DNA of 64,000 nucleotides, taken from the NCBI GenBank assembly GCA_029624765.1, contig JARSSO010000036.1, positions 1 through 64,000 of the forward strand. Reading direction: 5' to 3'. Under the pieces are notes generated by a model. The model saw nothing but the letters and a program-made list of their open reading frames with translations, had not been told where the DNA came from and made no database searches. Origin of the DNA: Candidatus Contendibacter sp. (GTDB lineage Bacteria; Pseudomonadota; Gammaproteobacteria; Competibacterales; Competibacteraceae). This document shows, in pieces, positions 46,224-55,379 of this stretch. The stretch's first letter is position 1; every line of letters begins with the position of its first letter. Position numbers and translations under genes: made by a program.

Positions 46224-46232
46224 TGATATACT
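46224..46232 (+). promoter_or_regulatory. extended -10 promoter for plsY
   Basis: TGATATACT, an extended -10 box identical to the one before pdxS, lies about 110 bases before the plsY ATG in the 194-base divergent folB/plsY gap. Confidence 0.5.
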
Positions 46233-46341
46233 GCACTGAGCCGCACGACGCTTTGGGCGTTTGGCTCGGGGATCCAGCGACGGGAGACATCGAGCAGTGC
46301 GGCGGTTTTATTTCAGCCGCGATCGGTTGGCGGTATATCCC

Positions 46342-46944
46342 ATGTTCGTGACTTTATTGTTTGTCGTTCTTGGCTATCTGGCCGGCTCCGTTTCCACCGC
46401 GATTCTCGTCTGCCGGGCGATGGGTCTACCCGATCCCCGCGCCGAAGGTTCGCGCAATCCCGGCGCCACCAATGTCTTGCGCTTTGGTGGCAAGAAGGCC
46501 GCCGCCGTTACCCTGGCCGGCGATTTTCTCAAGGGCCTGCTGCCGGTGCTGCTGGCGCGGTGGGCCGGCCTGGACGAAACCGGGCTGGCCCTGACAGCGC
46601 TGGCGGCGTTCCTGGGGCATCTGTACCCGGTGTTTTTCGGCTTCGAGGGCGGCAAGGGCGTGGCGACCGCCTTCGGCGTCATCCTCGGCCTGTCCTGGCC
46701 GGTGGCGCTGGCGGCGCTGGCGACCTGGCTGTTCATGGCCTTCGTGGTCCGCATTTCCTCGCTGGCGGCGCTGACCGCCGCCGCGCTGACGCCGTTGTGC
46801 GCCTGGGGGTTTGGAGTGCGGGACGTTCCGCTCGCCGCCGTGCTGGTCATGGTGGCGCTCCTGGTCTGGCGGCACCGCTCCAACATTCGAAACCTGCTGG
46901 CCGGCGCCGAGGACAAGATCGGCACGGATCGGCCGGAGGGGTGA
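46342..46944 (+). CDS. plsY: glycerol-3-phosphate acyltransferase PlsY
   Basis: 200 aa inner-membrane enzyme with five to seven hydrophobic segments. It uses acyl-phosphate made by PlsX (15.5 kb) to acylate glycerol 3-phosphate. Motifs: GSVSTAILV at the N-terminus, EGSRNPGATNVLR for the substrate, and FFGFEGGKGVATAFGVILG. ATG 46342 starts the protein at the first membrane helix; an upstream extension is possible in frame but would be unlike the family. Confidence 0.96.
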   Translation: MFVTLLFVVLGYLAGSVSTAILVCRAMGLPDPRAEGSRNPGATNVLRFGGKKAAAVTLAGDFLKGLLPVLLARWAGLDETGLALTALAAFLGHLYPVFFGFEGGKGVATAFGVILGLSWPVALAALATWLFMAFVVRISSLAALTAAALTPLCAWGFGVRDVPLAAVLVMVALLVWRHRSNIRNLLAGAEDKIGTDRPEG

Positions 46945-46978
46945 CTCTCCCGCGAGAAACTGGAGGCGAGGGGCGGTT

Positions 46979-47578
46979 TCAAGGATGGCCCTGGGTCTGG
47001 CCCCATTCCCGAAATTCGGCCAGCGCCCGCTGGAACCGCTGATGCAATCGCTCCGGCGTCCGGCCCTGGAACAAGGCGTCCAACGCCTCGAACTTGGCCC
47101 GTTGCGCCTCAAAGCCGCGCTTGGTGAAGCTGTTGACCGGATGACCTTTGGCCATCAGCCGGTTCATGTCGGTGAGGTTCGAGGTCTTGTCGGCGCAGGA
47201 CAGCGCCAGAATCACCGGGTCGTTCAGCGCCGCCAGGCGTTCGCGGTAATGTTGCTGGCGGATTTCCCAACTCTGGTTCTTGGCGGTCTCCGACACGGCG
47301 GCGACCAGCGCCGCCACCCGCGCGTTGCCGATGGCTTCCGCCAGCGCGGTCTCGTCGTAGCCGCAGTCCTCGATGATGTCGTGCAGGTAAGCGGCGGCCA
47401 CCGGTTCCGGGTCGCGGATACCGCTGTCCAGCAGCAGCCAGGCCACCTCGGCCAAATGCAGGAAGTAGGCCGGACGGTCCTCGCCGGGCGGAGCCTTGCG
47501 GTGGTGGTTGCGCTGGCGATGAGCGTATTCCGCCAACCGCATCGCGTTCGGGACCAAGGCGTCGTCGGGTGCGTTCAT
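46979..47578 (-). CDS. stand-alone SpoT/MESH1-like HD hydrolase
   Basis: 199 aa from the ATG at 47578. The HD-domain pattern is that of (p)ppGpp hydrolases: an early YAHRQRNHH segment, FLHLAEVAWLLLDSG, the HD-ED signature AAAYLHDIIEDCGYDE, and ALSCADKTSNLTDMNR, the late Asp motif. No synthetase, TGS or ACT domain is attached. It may remove alarmones or related nucleotides. It is convergent with plsY and divergent from fabA. Confidence 0.78.
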   Translation of the reverse strand: MNAPDDALVPNAMRLAEYAHRQRNHHRKAPPGEDRPAYFLHLAEVAWLLLDSGIRDPEPVAAAYLHDIIEDCGYDETALAEAIGNARVAALVAAVSETAKNQSWEIRQQHYRERLAALNDPVILALSCADKTSNLTDMNRLMAKGHPVNSFTKRGFEAQRAKFEALDALFQGRTPERLHQRFQRALAEFREWGQTQGHP

Positions 47579-47652
47579 GAAGTGATCTCGCGCACTGGAA
47601 TCATTTGGGGAGTGTCGATGAACCGTTTGATCGTCAGCCGGTATAAATCCTT

Positions 47653-47658
47653 TATAAT
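47653..47658 (+). promoter_or_regulatory. -10 box for fabA
   Basis: A consensus TATAAT lies 45 bases before the GTG start of fabA. A TTGATC at 47627-47632 could be a -35 box, but the 20-base spacing is poor. Confidence 0.45.
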
Positions 47659-47702
47659 CCCACATTCAATTTTTTCCATTGCATCACAGGATATCCAAGG
47701 TC

Positions 47703-48218
47703 GTGAATAAACAGTCCAGCTACAACCGCGAGGAACTGCTCGCCTGCGCCCGCGGCGAATTGTTCGGCCCCGGCAACGCCCAGTTGCCCTTGCCGAACAT
47801 GCTGATGATGGATCGCATCGTCCATATCGGTTCCGAGGGAGGCCAATACGGCAAGGGCGAGATCGTCGCGGAACTGGATATTCATCCCGATCTATGGTTT
47901 TTCCAATGTCACTTCATCGGCGATCCGGTCATGCCGGGCTGTCTGGGGCTGGACGCCATGTGGCAACTGGTGGGATTTTTCCTGGGCTGGATGGGTGGCC
48001 AGGGGCGAGGACGGGCGCTGGGTTGCGGCGAGGTCAAGTTTACTGGCCAGGTGCGCCCGGAAGCGAAGAAGCTCACCTATCACATTCATATGAAGCGGGT
48101 CATTCTGCGCAAACTGGTCATGGGCATCGCCGACGCCAACCTGGAGGTGGATGGCCGGACTATTTACACCGGCAAGGATTTGCGGGTCGGATTGTTCACC
48201 TCGACCGACGGCTTTTGA
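47703..48218 (+). CDS. fabA: 3-hydroxydecanoyl-ACP dehydratase/isomerase
   Basis: 171 aa from GTG 47703. FabA makes the cis double bond for unsaturated fatty acids. Motifs: [12 protein letters not shown], the active-site His in [21 protein letters not shown] (catalytic His and the later Asp), and [16 protein letters not shown]. fabB follows after 11 bases. The fabA-fabB pair is confined to proteobacteria that make unsaturated lipids anaerobically. Confidence 0.97.
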   Translation: MNKQSSYNREELLACARGELFGPGNAQLPLPNMLMMDRIVHIGSEGGQYGKGEIVAELDIHPDLWFFQCHFIGDPVMPGCLGLDAMWQLVGFFLGWMGGQGRGRALGCGEVKFTGQVRPEAKKLTYHIHMKRVILRKLVMGIADANLEVDGRTIYTGKDLRVGLFTSTDGF

Positions 48219-48229
48219 GGGTAGCAACG

Positions 48230-49447
48230 ATGAGACGGGTAGTGATTACCGGTATTGGTATCGTGTCCAGCATCGGCAACGACCGCTGGGAAGTGCTGGA
48301 ATCGCTGCGGCAGGGTCGCAGCGGCCTGGAATTCGCGGAAGATTACAAGGCCATGGGCCTGCGCTCTCATGTGCGCGGGCCGCTGCGGGTGGATCTGGCG
48401 GCCCTGATCGACCGCAAGATTCTGCGGTTCATGGGCGACGCCGCCGCTTTCAATTACATCGCCCTGCGCGAGGCCATCGCCGACGCCGGGTTGCCGGAGG
48501 AACTGGTGTCGAACCCGCGAACCGGGCTGGTGACCGGCACCGGCGGCGGTAGCCCGCAGAACATGGTCGAGGCCGCCGATCTGCTGCGCAACAAGGGCCT
48601 GAAGCGGGTTGGACCGTACATGGTGCCACGCACCATGAGCAGCACGACCACGGCCTGTCTGGCGACACCGTTCAAGATCAAGGGCGTCAATTACAGCATC
48701 GGTTCCGCCTGCGCCACCGGCGCGCACTGCATCGGCCACGGCGGCGAGTTGATCCAGTGGGGCAAGCAGGACCTTGTGTTCGCCGGCGGCGGCGAGGAGG
48801 TGCACTGGAGCCTGACCCATCTGTTCGACGCCATGGGGGCGTTGTCCACCAAGTACAACGCGACGCCGCAAACCGCCTCAAGGCCGTATGACGCCAACCG
48901 CGACGGTTTCGTGATCTCCGGCGGCGGCGGGATCGTCGTGCTGGAGGAACTGGAGCACGCCCGCCGGCGCGGCGCGCGAATTTACGCCGAGTTGATCGGC
49001 TACGGCGCGACCTCCGACGGTTACGACATGGTGCAACCTTCGGGCGAGGGTGCGCTGCGCTGCATGAAACAGGCGCTGGAAAGCGTGAGCGAACCAGTGG
49101 ACTACATCAACGCCCACGGCACCAGTACCCCGGCCGGCGACATCAGGGAGTTGGAGGCAATTCGGGAGATGTTCGGCGAGCGGATTCCGCCGATCAGTTC
49201 CACCAAATCGCTGACCGGTCATGCGCTGGGCGCGGCGGGCGTGCATGAAGCCATCTATTCGTTGCTGATGATGGACAACCGCTTTATCGCCGCCTCGGCC
49301 AACATCGAGACCCTCGACCCGGCCGCGGAGGGTTTCCCCATCGTGCGCGAACGGGTCGACAACGCCGACCTCAGGGTGGTGATGTCCAACAGCTTTGGCT
49401 TCGGTGGCACCAACGCCACGCTGGTGTTCCAGCGGCTTGAGGGTTAG
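48230..49447 (+). CDS. fabB: beta-ketoacyl-ACP synthase I
   Basis: 405 aa. Elongates the cis-3-decenoyl product of FabA. The Cys-His-His set is intact: [26 protein letters not shown] and [14 protein letters not shown]. The end [20 protein letters not shown] is standard. Its place directly after fabA supports FabB rather than FabF. It is convergent with the hydrolase gene at 49458. Confidence 0.96.
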   Translation: MRRVVITGIGIVSSIGNDRWEVLESLRQGRSGLEFAEDYKAMGLRSHVRGPLRVDLAALIDRKILRFMGDAAAFNYIALREAIADAGLPEELVSNPRTGLVTGTGGGSPQNMVEAADLLRNKGLKRVGPYMVPRTMSSTTTACLATPFKIKGVNYSIGSACATGAHCIGHGGELIQWGKQDLVFAGGGEEVHWSLTHLFDAMGALSTKYNATPQTASRPYDANRDGFVISGGGGIVVLEELEHARRRGARIYAELIGYGATSDGYDMVQPSGEGALRCMKQALESVSEPVDYINAHGTSTPAGDIRELEAIREMFGERIPPISSTKSLTGHALGAAGVHEAIYSLLMMDNRFIAASANIETLDPAAEGFPIVRERVDNADLRVVMSNSFGFGGTNATLVFQRLEG

Positions 49448-49457
49448 CCCTGGTCGC

Positions 49458-50318
49458 CTAGTCCGCCAACAGCCAGTCGCGCACCACCGCGATTTGATCG
49501 TCGGCCATCAGCGCCGGCGCGTGGCCCATGCCGGGGAACTCGATCAGTCGCGCCCGGGGGCCACGCTCGGTCATGGCGATGGCGTCGGCGTGAGTCAGCA
49601 CGTCGGAATACACCCCGCGCAATACCAGGGCCGGACAGCGGATGGCGTCCCACAGCGGCCACAGATCGATGTCCTTGATGTCGTCGATGACCAGCTTCTT
49701 GAAGATCTCGACGATGCCGGGATCGTAGCCGGTCGTGTAGCGACCGTCTTCCAGTTGGCGGGAATTGTGGATGAGCATGTGCCGCCACTGTTCGTCGGTC
49801 AGGTTGCCGAAGGTGGCCGCGAAGGCGCGCAGGGCGCGGCTCATCTCCTCGAAGCTGTCGTAGACGTGCTCTTGGCTGAGATACGCGGCGACCCGCTTCA
49901 GGCCGGCGGCGGGGATGAACGGCCCAACATCGTTGACCAGCAGCTTGTGGATCGGCGAGCCGGGGTAGCTGGCCAAGTAAATGCCGATCAGTCCGCCCAT
50001 CGAGGTGCCGACCCAGTCGATCCGCTCGGCGTCGATCCGCGCCAGCAGCATCGCCATGTCGTTGACGTACAGCGGATAGGTGTAATCGCTCTTGTCGGCC
50101 AGCCATTCGCTCCGGCCGCGCCCGACCACGTCCGGGCAGATCACTCGATACTCGTGCTCCAGCGCGGCGGCCAAGAAATCGAAGTCGCGGCCGGTGCGGG
50201 TCAGTCCGTGGACGCAGATCAGCACCTTGGGATTGGCGGGATCGCCCCATTCGGTGTAGTGAACCCGGTGGAAGCCGTGGGGACCGAGCGCCCGGTAGTA
50301 GCGCGATGTCATCGCCAT
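49458..50318 (-). CDS. alpha/beta hydrolase
   Basis: 286 aa. Oxyanion motif LICVHGLTRTGRDF, nucleophile elbow WVGTSMGGLIG, acid near LRGVYSDVLT, and a late His in FPGMGHAPAL. The triad Ser-Asp-His is complete. The substrate is unknown. It is divergent from a second alpha/beta hydrolase at 50416 with about 97 bases between their starts. Close relatives are often annotated as methylester or lactone hydrolases. Confidence 0.83.
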   Translation of the reverse strand: MAMTSRYYRALGPHGFHRVHYTEWGDPANPKVLICVHGLTRTGRDFDFLAAALEHEYRVICPDVVGRGRSEWLADKSDYTYPLYVNDMAMLLARIDAERIDWVGTSMGGLIGIYLASYPGSPIHKLLVNDVGPFIPAAGLKRVAAYLSQEHVYDSFEEMSRALRAFAATFGNLTDEQWRHMLIHNSRQLEDGRYTTGYDPGIVEIFKKLVIDDIKDIDLWPLWDAIRCPALVLRGVYSDVLTHADAIAMTERGPRARLIEFPGMGHAPALMADDQIAVVRDWLLAD

Positions 50319-50415
50319 CGATCAATCTCCTTAAAGTTGTGAGCGGCCCCATTATCCGGCAAGCCCGAGAGGGTGGCTATAATCTCTCCGGCTTTCCGTC
50401 AGCGAGCATCCGAGC

Positions 50416-51156
50416 ATGGCGATCCTGCACTACACCGAAAGCGGCCAGGGCGAGCCGCTGATCCTGCTCCACAGCGGCGGGATGAGCGGCGCGGAGTGGA
50501 CGCCGCAAATCCCGCTGTTCGCTCGCAATTTTCGTGTGGTGGTTCCCGATCATCCGGGACACGGCCGCAGCCCGATGGTGGCCGAGCGATTGACCGTCGC
50601 CGACATGGGCCGCGCGGTGCTGGACCTGATGGACGAACTGGAATTGCCGGTGGCGCATCTGGTGGGGTCCTCGCTGGGTGGGGCGGTGGCGTTGTGGCTG
50701 ACCCTTTACCATCCCCACCGGGTGAGCAAGCTGGTGCTGTACCGAATCGGCTACCGCAAGGATGTGGAGACCCACGCGGGAACCCGCGACATGGCCGATC
50801 CCGCCTACTGGCGCGGGGTCGGCATGCACAAGTGGTTGAGCGACATCCACCGGCCGCAAGGCGGGCCGGATGCCTGGGAAGAAGTGATCGGCCGGGTGTC
50901 GGAGGCGCTGGAGCCGGCCACCACCGATCATTCGCACGATCTTGAAGTGTTGGATCGCATCACCCAGCCGACCCTGCTCGTGGTGGGCGACCGCGATCCG
51001 GTGGCGCCGCTGGATCAGATTCTGGAAATGTTCGGGGCGATTCCCCAATGCGGACTCTGGGTCATGCCTTACGCGACCCATGTGACCGCCACCGGCACAT
51101 GGCGGGCGAAATCGTTCGCGCTGGAAGTGACGCGGTTTTTGCAACGGCAAAAATAA
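50416..51156 (+). CDS. alpha/beta hydrolase
   Basis: 246 aa. Motifs: LILLHSGGMSGAEW, nucleophile HLVGSSLGGAVALWL, acid in VVGDRDPVAPL and the catalytic His in MPYATHVTATG. The set is complete. Substrate unknown. It is followed after 15 bases by a TPR protein. The two divergent hydrolases in this region are not closely similar to each other, so they are not a recent duplication. Confidence 0.83.
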   Translation: MAILHYTESGQGEPLILLHSGGMSGAEWTPQIPLFARNFRVVVPDHPGHGRSPMVAERLTVADMGRAVLDLMDELELPVAHLVGSSLGGAVALWLTLYHPHRVSKLVLYRIGYRKDVETHAGTRDMADPAYWRGVGMHKWLSDIHRPQGGPDAWEEVIGRVSEALEPATTDHSHDLEVLDRITQPTLLVVGDRDPVAPLDQILEMFGAIPQCGLWVMPYATHVTATGTWRAKSFALEVTRFLQRQK

Positions 51157-51171
51157 TCGAGACGAGGCGAA

Positions 51172-51792
51172 ATGGTGATGATTGGGATATCGAGAATGCT
51201 GGCGTTGGCGGCGGTGCTGGGCATGGCCGCGCCGGTTTGGGCGGGCCAATACGACGCCGTGTTCGGCGATATTCAGCGGATGTTGAGCCAGGCGGCGCGA
51301 AACGACGAGGCGGGCTTGAATGCGACCCGGCAACGGCTGGAGAGCGAACCCAGGCCGGCCCACCGCAACGCGAAGGAAGCCCGTGCCTTGAATCAGCAGG
51401 GCTTGGATGCGCTGAAACGGAACGATTATCAGGCCGCCGCGACTGTGTTTCAGAAGGCGCAGGAAGCGGATTCCGCCGATGTCGAGGTGGCCGGCAATCT
51501 TGGCTACGCCAACCTGAAGCTTGGCCAATTCAAGCGCGCGGAACATCAATTGGTCTACGCGATTTCGCTGGCGCCGGGACGCTCCTCGTCCTGGTTCAAT
51601 CTCGGCCAGGTGTACGGCGCGATGAACGAGGTCGAGAAGGCGACCGGGGCATTCGTCGCGGCTTACCGCTTTTCCCAGAATCCGCCCAAGACCGTGGACT
51701 TCATGCGACAGGCGCTGACCGCGCCGGAGAATAATGAAACCACCCGCGCCGCGCTGAAACGGGCGCTGGAGTTGTTCGGAGCTTCCCTTTAG
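51172..51792 (+). CDS. exported TPR-repeat protein
   Basis: 206 aa. A signal peptide (about residues 1-24, ending PVWA) is followed by at least three TPR-type helical repeats (about residues 70-170, for example ALNQQGLDALKRNDYQAAATVF and YANLKLGQFKRAEHQLVYAI). TPR proteins mediate protein contacts; a periplasmic location is expected. The end overlaps nothing, but a pseudogene lies just downstream. Confidence 0.8.
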   Translation: MVMIGISRMLALAAVLGMAAPVWAGQYDAVFGDIQRMLSQAARNDEAGLNATRQRLESEPRPAHRNAKEARALNQQGLDALKRNDYQAAATVFQKAQEADSADVEVAGNLGYANLKLGQFKRAEHQLVYAISLAPGRSSSWFNLGQVYGAMNEVEKATGAFVAAYRFSQNPPKTVDFMRQALTAPENNETTRAALKRALELFGASL

Positions 51793-51823
51793 TCCGACCC
51801 GCCGCCGAGCCGGAAACCGCCCC

Positions 51824-52008
51824 AGGATATTCAACGAGCGGGAAGGCAATCCGGTTTCCAGAATCTACGGCGCGGTCACGTCGGGAAACCTATGGAAATT
51901 CGTCAAACTGGACGACGATGTTGCTCATGTCGATCTGGACGATTACGCATCAGGGAACCGGATCGAATTATCGGGATATTCCTGGCGATGGTGGCGCGGA
52001 ACGCCTGA
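51824..52008 (+). pseudogene. frameshifted C-terminal relic of the PD-(D/E)XK-like family
   Basis: The plus strand reads RIFNEREGNPVSRIYGAVTS and then NLWKFVKL...DLDDY in one frame. After a one-base loss near 51945-51952 it continues in the next frame as REPDRIIGIFLAMVARNA and stops at 52006-52008. It corresponds to the last 60 or so residues of the two PD-(D/E)XK-like proteins at 56104 and 56739. No start and no catalytic core are left. It lies between the TPR and uspA genes. Confidence 0.82.
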
Positions 52009-52050
52009 TCGAATCCAGCGACAAATCCCGCGCCTGGGGCCGACCCCTCG

Positions 52051-52539
52051 CTACCCTCCATGTCCAATCGGCACCAGCAGCACCGGCGCGGTGGCCTTCA
52101 TGGTGACCTTGTGCGCCACCGAGCCCAGCACCGCCTCGCCGATGGCGGAATGCCCATGCGAGCCGAGGACGATCAATTCCGCGCCGACCCGCCGGGCTTG
52201 TTCCAGAATGACGCGGGCGGGCGGTCCCTCGATGATCTGGATATCGGTGATCAAGCGTTCGGCGTGATGTTCCAACGCCTCCAGGCAGTACGCATCCAGC
52301 CGTTGCCGCAAGGCCCGATGGGCGCTGGCGTGGACTTCGGCGTCGTGCGCCTGGCGCGCTTCCTCGGGAACGGTGGCGTTGATCCAGAACCTGGCGAAAT
52401 CGCTCAGCGGCTCGATGACGTGGAGGAGGTGCAGCCGGGCGCCAAAGCGGTGGGCGAGCCCGGCGGCGTGTCGCAGCACTTCGGGGCTGCGTGGACCGAG
52501 ATCGGTGGCGCACAGGAGGGTGCCGATAGCGTAGTCCAT
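52051..52539 (-). CDS. universal stress protein UspA family
   Basis: 162 aa from the ATG at 52539. The nucleotide-binding signature is GSHGHSAIGEAVLGSVAHKV and the protein ends TAPVLLVPIG. Length and N-terminus (GTLLCATDLGPRSPEVLRHA) fit a single Usp domain. The ATP-binding form is expected from the G-2x-G-9x-G(S/T) pattern. The end of the gene is near the pseudogene relic. The MBL hydrolase gene lies upstream on the same strand. Confidence 0.9.
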   Translation of the reverse strand: MDYAIGTLLCATDLGPRSPEVLRHAAGLAHRFGARLHLLHVIEPLSDFARFWINATVPEEARQAHDAEVHASAHRALRQRLDAYCLEALEHHAERLITDIQIIEGPPARVILEQARRVGAELIVLGSHGHSAIGEAVLGSVAHKVTMKATAPVLLVPIGHGG

Positions 52540-52565
52540 GATGTCCTCTCTTAAAACATGGGATT

Positions 52566-53243
52566 TTAGGGGATCAGGAACGACTGGATGAACTCGGCCA
52601 CCGCCGTCTTGCCCCGGAAGATGCCGTAATGGCCCTCGCAAAGAATATCGGCCTCCAGCGCCAGCAGTTGTTTGAGCGAAGCCCGGTAATCGGCCCGGTT
52701 CGAGTGCAGCCGCAGGTCCAGCGGTCCATGCACGTCCTGGCCGAACAGCACGATCTGATCCTCGGATTCGGCCAGATAAGCCACGGAGCCGGGGGAATGG
52801 CCGGGGATGTGCAGGGCAGTGATGGAGCGTCCGCCCAGCGGCAGCGTCTCCCGCGCGCCGCTCAGCCGGCGGTCCACCGGGCAGGGATAGAGCTTGGAGC
52901 CATACCAACTGGCCGCCGTAACCTCGTTGTCGCCACGTTCCAGGAAATCGGCGTCCAGTTCGTGCGCGACGACCGGGCAACCCAGCGTCTCGCGCAGGTC
53001 GCGGGCGCCACCGGTGTGATCGTAGTGACAATGAGTCAGCAGCAGATATTCGATTTGCTCAAGTCGCGCGCCCACAGTGGCGAGGTGGGCGAGCAACCGC
53101 TTCTGGCCGCGACCGGCGCCGGCGTCCACCAGCGCGGCGTGGCCGTCGAAGTTGATCAGATAGATGGCGGCATCCTCGGGGGCGGTCAAGGTTTGACCGC
53201 CCACCTGGAAGATTTCGCGGGTGATGGTGATCGGTCTCGCCAT
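52566..53243 (-). CDS. metallo-beta-lactamase-fold hydrolase
   Basis: 225 aa. The two-metal motif is LLTHCHYDHTGG (HxHxDH), followed by the third His in IPGHSPGS, the bridging Asp in LFGQDVHG and the last His in LCEGHYGIFRG. The complete metal site suggests an active hydrolase of the glyoxalase II type or a related thioester/lactone hydrolase. The upstream 59 bases are AT-rich and may hold its promoter. Confidence 0.86.
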   Translation of the reverse strand: MARPITITREIFQVGGQTLTAPEDAAIYLINFDGHAALVDAGAGRGQKRLLAHLATVGARLEQIEYLLLTHCHYDHTGGARDLRETLGCPVVAHELDADFLERGDNEVTAASWYGSKLYPCPVDRRLSGARETLPLGGRSITALHIPGHSPGSVAYLAESEDQIVLFGQDVHGPLDLRLHSNRADYRASLKQLLALEADILCEGHYGIFRGKTAVAEFIQSFLIP

Positions 53244-53302
53244 GAGGATTTCGTCATTAAGTAGTTATATTTAATTAATATATTCGGGGAAACCGTCCCT
53301 GC

Positions 53303-53755
53303 TCAGGTCGGCGCGGCGAATTCCGTCGACCGTATCGCGCGGGCCAGCTTGTCGAGGACGCCGTTGACGTAGCGATGGCCCTGTTCCGCGCCGAACAGCT
53401 TGGCCAGTTCCACCGCCTCGTTGAGGACGATCCGGTAGGCAAGTTCCGGGTGCCACAGAAGCTCATAGCCGCCAAGCCGCAAGATGGCGCGCTCCACCGG
53501 GTCCACCCGCGCCAGCGGCCGGTCCAGGAACGGCTCCAGCGCGGCGTCGATTTCCGCGACCCGCGTCGGCACCTGTCGCACCAGTTCCCAAAAGTAGTCG
53601 GGATCGGCCTTGCGCAGATCCTCGTCGGCCAGGAACTGCGCCGCGATCCGGTCGGGGTCCTGGCCGGTGATTTGCCATTCGTACAAGGCCTGCGCCGCGC
53701 AGCGCCGCGCCCAGGCGCGCTTGCCGGGCTGAGGTTTGCGACTTGGACCCGCCAC
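53303..53755 (-). CDS. nusB: transcription antitermination protein NusB
   Basis: 150 aa all-helical protein. NusB with S10 binds boxA RNA in rRNA antitermination. Typical blocks are RRCAAQALYEWQITGQDP, EIDAALEPFLDRPLARVDPV and RIVLNEAVELAKLFG. It starts with GTG 53755, 3 bases after the ribH stop, in the conserved ribH-nusB order. Confidence 0.95.
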   Translation of the reverse strand: MAGPSRKPQPGKRAWARRCAAQALYEWQITGQDPDRIAAQFLADEDLRKADPDYFWELVRQVPTRVAEIDAALEPFLDRPLARVDPVERAILRLGGYELLWHPELAYRIVLNEAVELAKLFGAEQGHRYVNGVLDKLARAIRSTEFAAPT

Positions 53756-53758
53756 GGC

Positions 53759-54238
53759 TCACGCTTCCAGCCGGCGCAGCAGGCTGACCATTTCCAGCAC
53801 CGACAGCGCCGCCTCGGCGCCCTTGTTGCCGGCCTTGGTTCCGGCCCGTTCCACCGCCTGATCGATGGTGTCCACGGTCAGCACGCCGAAGCCGACCGGG
53901 ATATCGTGTTCCAGCGCCACGCTGGCCAGTCCCTTGACGCACTCACTGGCGACGTATTCAAAATGCGGGGTGCCGCCGCGAATCACCGCGCCCAGGGCGA
54001 CGATGCCGTCGTAGCGCTCGCTGGCGGCCAGCCGCTGCGCCGCCAGCGGCAGTTCGAAGGAACCCGGCGTCCAGACCAGGTCGATATTGGTTTCGGGCAC
54101 GCCATGCCGGCGCAGGGCATCCACCGCGCCGCTGACCAGGCTTTGCACGATGAAGCTGTTGAACCGCGCCGCCACCAGGGCGAAACGGGCATCCTGGGGC
54201 GGGGCGAAATCGCCTTCGATGGTGGTGATGTGGTGCAT
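53759..54238 (-). CDS. ribH: 6,7-dimethyl-8-ribityllumazine synthase
   Basis: 159 aa from the ATG at 54238. Makes the direct riboflavin precursor. Blocks: [54 protein letters not shown] and [23 protein letters not shown]. The catalytic His of the HFEY segment is present. It lies between ribBX and nusB in a four-gene riboflavin run. Confidence 0.97.
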   Translation of the reverse strand: MHHITTIEGDFAPPQDARFALVAARFNSFIVQSLVSGAVDALRRHGVPETNIDLVWTPGSFELPLAAQRLAASERYDGIVALGAVIRGGTPHFEYVASECVKGLASVALEHDIPVGFGVLTVDTIDQAVERAGTKAGNKGAEAALSVLEMVSLLRRLEA

Positions 54239-54272
54239 GGGAGATTCCACGACAGGTGAGGACAAGGGAAAT

Positions 54273-55376
54273 TCAGGAAACGTATTCGACGACTTCCAGA
54301 TTGAAGCCGGACAGACCGGTGATGCGCCGGGGAGCGCCCAACACGCGCATGCGGCGCACCCCGATGTCGATCAGGATTTGGGCGCCGATGCCGTAGGTGC
54401 GCAATTCGGCGGACGAGTCGGCGGGACGCGGCGCCTCGGTCGAGCCGAACTGATAGCCGCGCATCCGCCGAATCAGGGCCGCCGGCTCCTCGGTCCGGTT
54501 CAGAAGCACCAACACGCCGGCCGGCTCGCTGGCCACCCGCCGCAAGGCGTCGCGCAGCGGCCAGCCGCTGTCGGGCAGGCGCAAGGTCAGCAGGTCGCTG
54601 AGCGGATGCTGAACGTGGACCCGCACCAGGATCGGCTCCCTGGTGTGAATCTCGCCCTTGACCAGCGCGAAATGCACCTGCCGGCCGACCAGGTCCTGGT
54701 AGGTCAGCACCCGGAACGGGCCGAATTCGGTGTCCATGAGAGCGTCGGCGACCCGCTCGACGGTTTTCTCGTTCTGCATGCGATAGCGAATCAGATCGGC
54801 GATCGTGCCGATCCGGACGCCGTGACGCTCGGCGAAAACCTCCAGTTCGGGCCGCCGCGCCATTCCGCCGTCCTCGTTGAGGATTTCGACGATCACCGCC
54901 GCCGGTTCCAGCCCGGCCAGCCGGGTCAGGTCGCAACCGGCCTCGGTGTGACCGGCGCGGGTCAGAACGCCGCCAGGCTGGGCCATCAATGGGAAGATGT
55001 GGCCGGGCTGCACCAGGTCCTCGGGCTTGGCGTCGGGGCGGACGGCGGTGCGGACGGTATGGGCGCGGTCGTAGGCGGAGATGCCGGTGGTGACCCCTTG
55101 GGCGGCTTCGATGGAGACGGTGAAGTTGGTGGAAAAAGGCGTGGCGTTGTCCTGCACCATCAGCGGCAGACGCAGTTGCTGGCAGCGCTCGCGAGTCAGG
55201 GTCAGGCAGATCAGGCCGCGTCCGTAACGGGCCATGAAGTTGATGTCCTCGGGGCGCGTCAGCGAAGCGGCCATCAACAGGTCGCCTTCGTTTTCCCGGT
55301 CCTCGTCGTCCATGACGATGACCATCTTGCCTTGCCGCAGGTCGGCGAGGATTTCGTCGACGGTATCGAGCGCCAT
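54273..55376 (-). CDS. ribB: 3,4-dihydroxy-2-butanone 4-phosphate synthase with degenerate GTP cyclohydrolase II domain (RibBX type)
   Basis: 367 aa. The N-terminal DHBP synthase domain is intact ([48 protein letters not shown]). The C-terminal half has the GTP cyclohydrolase II fold but lacks the zinc cysteines and the GD-x-C-D-C-G stretch: the region reads [17 protein letters not shown]. It should therefore make only the four-carbon precursor, with a real RibA elsewhere. RibB proteins with an inactive RibA-like tail are described in proteobacteria as RibBX. It is followed by ribH and preceded by ribE. Confidence 0.93.
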   Translation of the reverse strand: MALDTVDEILADLRQGKMVIVMDDEDRENEGDLLMAASLTRPEDINFMARYGRGLICLTLTRERCQQLRLPLMVQDNATPFSTNFTVSIEAAQGVTTGISAYDRAHTVRTAVRPDAKPEDLVQPGHIFPLMAQPGGVLTRAGHTEAGCDLTRLAGLEPAAVIVEILNEDGGMARRPELEVFAERHGVRIGTIADLIRYRMQNEKTVERVADALMDTEFGPFRVLTYQDLVGRQVHFALVKGEIHTREPILVRVHVQHPLSDLLTLRLPDSGWPLRDALRRVASEPAGVLVLLNRTEEPAALIRRMRGYQFGSTEAPRPADSSAELRTYGIGAQILIDIGVRRMRVLGAPRRITGLSGFNLEVVEYVS

Positions 55377-55379
55377 CGG

